Origin: Erpobdella octoculata
Taxonomy: Eukaryota; Annelida; Clitellata; Hirudinida; Erpobdellidae
Assembly: GCA_963978895.1 (NCBI GenBank)
Contig: OZ022240.1
Coordinates: 6,857,737 to 6,921,736, forward strand
Length of the DNA stretch: 64,000 nucleotides
Direction of reading: 5' to 3'
Shown: one piece after another, positions 55,401-61,400 of the stretch
Layout of the letters: each line of letters begins with the position of its first letter
How positions within the stretch are numbered: the stretch's first letter is position 1
The notes under the pieces: model-generated
The model's input: the letters and a program-made list of their open reading frames with translations, nothing else
Databases searched by the model: none
What the model was told of the DNA's origin: nothing
Program-made: the position numbers and the translations under genes

Positions 55401-58400
55401 GCTCCCGGTCGCTTTACCACTCCCGGTCGCTTTCCCGCTCACGTTTGCTCTCCCATTCCCGCTCACGCTTGCTTTTCCGTTCCCGCTCGCTGTCCGTTCC
55501 GGGTCGCTTTCCCGTTTCTATAATAGACAAACTAACCCACAAACATTCATATATATATATATATAGTCTTAGCAAATCTATTTTACGTTTTATAGGCTAA
55601 CAGAAGTTATGAAAGAATGGAAAAGAAAAAATGAGCGTGAACGGGAGAGCAACCGTGACCGGGAATGGGAGAGCAAGCATGACCGGGAACGGGAGAGCAA
55701 GCGTGAGCGGGAACGGGAAAGCGACCGGGAACGGGAAAGCGACCGGGAACGGGAAAGCGACCGGGAACGGGAAAGCGACCGGGAACGGGAAAGCGACCGG
55801 GAACGGAAAAGCCACCGGGAACGGAAAAGCCACCGGGAACGGGAAAGCGACCGGGAACGGGAAAGCGACCGGGAACGGGAAAGCGACCAGGAACGCGGAA
55901 AGCGACCGGGAACGCGGAAAGCGACTGGAATCGGGAGAGCAAGCTTGGAAGGAAACGCGAGCAAGAGAGAAAATCGATAACAAAACTTCTGAGCGGGAAA
56001 GCGAACGGGAGCTGGAAAACGACCGAGAGCGGAAAAGCGACCGGGAACGCGACGAAAACGGGAAAGTGGAGAAGGAAACGGGAGCGAGAGAGACAAACAT
56101 TAGAAAAACCTCTAAAAAACCCCGGGCAACGCCGGGTAACCCCGCTAGTTTTTAATAAAAATACTGGACCACCTGACTTGCCATGGGCTAAAATTCCCAA
56201 CCGACCCGTGGACAACTCTGGTTTTATATCTTAAAATGAGCCATAACATGGGCTTGTTATTTACTGTATGAAAATTGTTTGTGTGTTTAGCATCAAGCGC
56301 AACAGAACTAAAGCACATCATAGTGTGGGCTATTGTCCTCAACCTGGTGCCTATTGCTCGATGTTGACTGTCAGAGAACATTTATCAAGTTTTGCAATGA
56401 TCAGAGGCGTTGGTGGAAAGAAACTAGAACGGGTTCAGTTTTTGTAATTTGTTTTTGTAGTGTCTATACTACTCTAATGATAAAATCAATCAACAAGTCT
56501 AAATATTTTGATTGATAACAAGTGTTAATTTTAAACAGTTGATAATGCAACATACAGGGTGGGCCAAAAAAGTGAGATGGTCTTATAATATGTTCTTTAA
56601 TTAATGCATTCTTTGATTACACTAAAAGTCAAAGATGGTGACCAAAAATTAACTAAATAATGACATAATGATTAGAGTTAGTAAGTAAGATCATCGAGAT
56701 AATATTTTGTTTATTTGAAAATATTTTGTCTAAATTTGAGATAATTATATTTTATTGTATGAAAACTACTCACTATTTTTGGCCCACCCTGTATATCAAT
56801 CACACTATATTAGGTAATAATAAAAATAAGGCTATAGAAATTTGTTTGAAACACGCTTATATTTAAATGCACTAAAAAGGATGAAATAAATTGTAAACAT
56901 AAAAGCGTGAGGCATTTTCTTTTGCACTCATATGGTCGCAACAATTGCGTCCCACGCTTTTATGTTTACAATTCATTTCATCCTTTTTAGTCCATTTAAA
57001 TAAAAGTGTTTTTTTTTAATATAAATAGTATTATTTTCTTTTAGTCTTCGATTTTTGCAATAGATTTTTAAGGACCAAAACTTTTAGTAAAAGAGAAATA
57101 CGAAAAAATACAATAATGTTCTCCAGATAATTACGAAAAAATATTAATTAGGCCAATTTTAACAGTTATACATTTTTTCAAAAACATTTTATTTAATTTT
57201 TCTTTGTATGATTTTTGTACGTAAATGACGTTGGATTATATCACCCCTGTTAAAAATTTTATTTTTAATTATATTTTTATTGAAGATTTTTGTGACTCGA
57301 TTTTAGTAGAATATTGCATTGTCACCGATAATACACTTCTATTGCAAGTTTCAGCTCAATTGAATAAAGGCTTGTGATCTAAAATTCTGTTGGAAAATAC
57401 AAACCATTAAACATACGACAAACAGATGAAGTTAAATAAAAGTGTATAAAAATAGCTGTTGCTGGTATGATTTAATTCAAGGTCAAACGTTTCACCTCCC
57501 CCTGGTCATCAACTTTTTTTTCGAAAAAAAACTCCCCACATTGGTTTGGTTTCATCCCGTCCTATTTCCATAGGCCAAGATATCTCTACACAAGATAGGC
57601 CAAGGGGTAGCCAGTAGGGCTGTGTGGGTATACCAGTACTCAACCCGTACTTGCGGGTATGGGTAAGAGGGTAAGATAGGCCCAGAATGGGTCGGGTAGG
57701 GGTAATGCATCAACGGGTACTGGCTTAGCCGTATAAGTTTTATGCTTTTCTCTAAGATTTATATCTACCGTATTTTAGCGCATATATGCCGCTTTCGTGT
57801 AAAGGCCGCACGCGTGTATATATAAGCCTTGGATTTAGCCTTATTGACGACTTGTTATTATGTTGAACACAACACTCGACTATGAATGGGTACGAATCAA
57901 TGCTCGATAGTATTATAAGTTGTACGGCTTACATTCCGTCACTAGCTAATTTAATAGCTATCGAAGATATATGTTTTTATGATATATATTATAAGGAAAC
58001 ATAGCGTTGATATGTTTTTACGAGCCACATATATCAGAAACTTGGATGGCTTACAATCCACCACGAAATAACGCAAATATAAATGTCTCAACTTCAGACT
58101 CGAACCCACGACTGTCGGATCGGCAACACCGCCTCGCATCATGCCAACTACCTTACCACCTTAAAAACATATATCTTCGATAGCTATTAAATTAGCTAGT
58201 GACGGAATGTAAGCCGTACAACTTATAATACTATCGAGCATTGATTCGTACCCGTTCATAGTCGAGTGTTGTGTTCAACATACCCCAACAAAAGCGCTTA
58301 ACAACCACTGTTTTTTGGCGGTGGAAGTGGCACAGATGGTAAGGTAGTTGGCATGATGCGAGGCGGTGTTGCCGATCCGACAGTCGTGGGTTCGAGTCGG

Positions 58401-61400
58401 AAGTTGAGACATATATATATATATATATATATATATAAATGACTCTGTGTCCTTTAATTTGATTCGATTTCTGGAAACTGTGCAACTTCCATTAAAAGCT
58501 CTTCTGACAGATCTTGTCCTATTTGGACCAGCCATTCAGATTATTGTAAAAGACATGCAAATATTCATTTTTACTAATAGAAAATATAACAGAATAGTTA
58601 AACAATTAATGGTTAGAATAAGAGTCAGCTGATAATCTGTTATTACAGCCCTTTAGTAAGTGCCAAAGTGTCAACAATACTAATTGATTTTTTTTTCTCT
58701 ATATCAAACGAAGACAATACCCTATTTTTCAGAAGACCCATCCTAAAGTACGAACATTTTTATGAGACGGTTCGAGCGGGTACGGACCAACTTGTTATTA
58801 CCCAACGGATAGCTTGCCAAGCTAGACTTGGAAGCCGTCCAGTGGCGTGTGCAGAAAAATTAAGTTGGGCCAAAAAGAGTCAGCTGAGGTTAGCTTCATA
58901 AGATGGGTGGATTGAAAGGGTTTATTTGCCATACGCAATTACATATCTTCATTTGTAATATATCTTAATTCCGGATAGTTTTCACAAAAGCTCTCAAAGG
59001 CAAATTAAGGATTCAATAAAATCAACGCATATTACAGTGGAACCCCACCATAACGCGAATTCAGATATAACACGGTCGTAGCATGACTCCCGAAATTTAT
59101 ATATTCATACACATGTGGAGAAGAAAATTAAAAAGTAAAAACAATACCATTATTTGGGCATAAGATTAGTGACTTTTATTAATTATTCTTGCAGTTGGGA
59201 TGCTAGGCAGAAAAGGGTTAAAGAAAACTAGTGTCTTGTTCGAAAGCGTTTCCAAAACCTTTAAAAATATACGTTTATTTGTCGGGTGGGTTAAAATCCC
59301 CAGCTTCAATTGAGCGAAACTTAACACTTATATAGAAACATTTTTATAAGCTTACAATACATTAAAAAATTTATGCTTAAAATGGTGTTTTCCTTTTCTC
59401 TTCTTTATTATAATAAAGCTGTGTTACAGAGCTTAGAGCCGTAATTATGCGGTGATTTTTACTAGAAAAAAACTACAGTGGACTTGAAATGACTACTAAT
59501 AATTTGTTTTCATTAAAGTAACTGCAACATGGTTTACTTCTACAACTTTTACATTACAAAGATTAAAATATTTTTCTAGTTCTTGTATATATATATATAT
59601 TTAAAGTTTCGAATAATATTTAATATTTAGAAAAATATTGACAGACTGTAGAGTCATTCATGAGAAACCTGAATTTGACATACGTAGCATCTTCCTTACC
59701 AGAAAGTCTGACAATCGCTAACCAGAAAAAGCTGTCTGTTGGTATTGCTCTCATTGGAAACCCTAGGATAGCTTTCATTGTATGTATTATTTAATATTCA
59801 TATATTGTTCACTTATTCTTATAATACTTAAAGGATTAAAAAGAAGTAAGGTTACCTCCTTGAATTGAGAAAATATTTTGTGTTCGGTTATTTTTTTCTA
59901 CATCAATTTAAAATTAAAGATCTAGGTGTCTTTTAGCCAAAACAAACTGATGGGTACCATATTTTTATTCTAAACAATCGTTTTCTCTTTTTCCAACATT
60001 CTTGTTCTTTGCCGCCTTTGCACCTAATGCGAATGTTAAAGCACTATCCATAGGTTAAGCTGTCTTTGAACTTATGTGCGGGCTATCACTGATAAAAAAG
60101 AAATACAACTCTTATTTCCATCTCATACGTTACAACCTCAAGCTAATTTAAGACGAAATTATTGATAAATTAGCATGTAATCAATGAGCATTAAATGAGG
60201 TTTGGAACTTAAATTTTGGGGGGCACCCACACCATAGCCACGGCACTGGTACAGTGTTCAGGAAGTGTCAGGTATTTGATGATCCAATTATATTGTCAGG
60301 CATATTAAGTTGCGATAGTTTTCCGCTAGTGTTGAATGTTCAATAATATTGAACACCTTGTTGAAATCCAGTGATATCATGACGCCGATTGTCTGCAAAG
60401 GGCAATCATTGCCATAGTGCATGAATCACCCGGTCTGAACGCAAAATGGTCTTTATGGAGCAACCCTGAAGGCAGATCCATAACTGCTGGGTAAATAAAT
60501 TTCTTAACCATCAATCGTTCGAAAGCCCTAGACAGAACTGCTATTACCGAGATTAGCCTCTAGTCCAATGGATCCGAAGGAACTGCCACCTTTGGAGCCG
60601 TTAATCTGTTTTTCTCTGGCTTTGCCTTTTTCTCCACAGATTTCCACCTATAAACACACTTTAATTTTTTTAGATTCAACCCTGATCTTTTTTACTACAA
60701 GATACACATCATTTGTAGTATCTAATCATTTTTTCTTGGGGTATGAAACTATTTTGATAATTGCTAAGAAAAAGAAGTTGACAAAACAGTACATGATTTT
60801 TATCAAACTGATATAAAGATGACAACAGAAATAAATGGTACATAGTCTGCAATGTAGGTCCTCATAAAGAACTTAGAAATATTTCTATTAGTTCTAACAC
60901 TTTAGTGTTATAAGTTGTTATTACAACCATTGCAATCATAGTAATAAACAGTTATAAACTTATAAACAACGTTGGTCCCAAGAACGATTTATAGGTAGTA
61001 CTCTTGCTATTACTAAAGAAGATGGAACATTGATACTTTCGTAGAAATAAACTAAGAAGAAACAAGAGTGACAATGCAAAAAGAAGTTTGCGTTCCAAAC
61101 AGAATATAAAATACTAGGGTTTGATCGGGGCAAACAACCGTCTATTTTAAACATCTAGGCTACTTAATTATAAAGTAATCAAATAACACCCACGCAATCT
61201 TTTTGAATTTACCCAACAGGTAAGCTCCACACGCATAGTCACACGCACACACATGTTCATCTTTACATTATGAGGATGGGCTTGATTAAGTATTTTAGAT
61301 GCGCGTGTGGATATGATGCAAAAGAATGGGCTTACATGTCTATCTTGAAACCAAAAAAAATTCACAGGAGCCTATTTAGTATTAAAACATTCTTAACATT

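Larger units (their letters stand above)
54936..56148 (+). mobile_element. Helitron-like element with 18-bp minisatellite and an inverted relative inside
   Basis: The 5' end TCTATATATATAAAAATGAA follows an A, and the 3' end is a ccccgggcaacgccggg hairpin then CTAG and T. Inside, an inverted relative ends at about 55219 with 'actagcggagatacccggcgt'. Both carry 18-bp arrays (gaacgggaaagcgaccgg and its inverse), plus shared 'gagagagacaaacattagaaaaacctct'. Many apparent RE/SR-rich frames through the arrays are shadows, not genes. Exact nesting is inference. Confidence 0.65.

Noticed and set aside
55597..56215. Long Arg/Ser- and Pro-rich open frames on both strands
   Set aside because: They run through an 18-bp minisatellite, exist in several frames at once and lack any domain.
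58447..58632. Frame MSFNLIRFLETVQ as an ABCA exon
   Set aside because: No family match, no acceptor in phase with exon 41, and it begins in repeat sequence.
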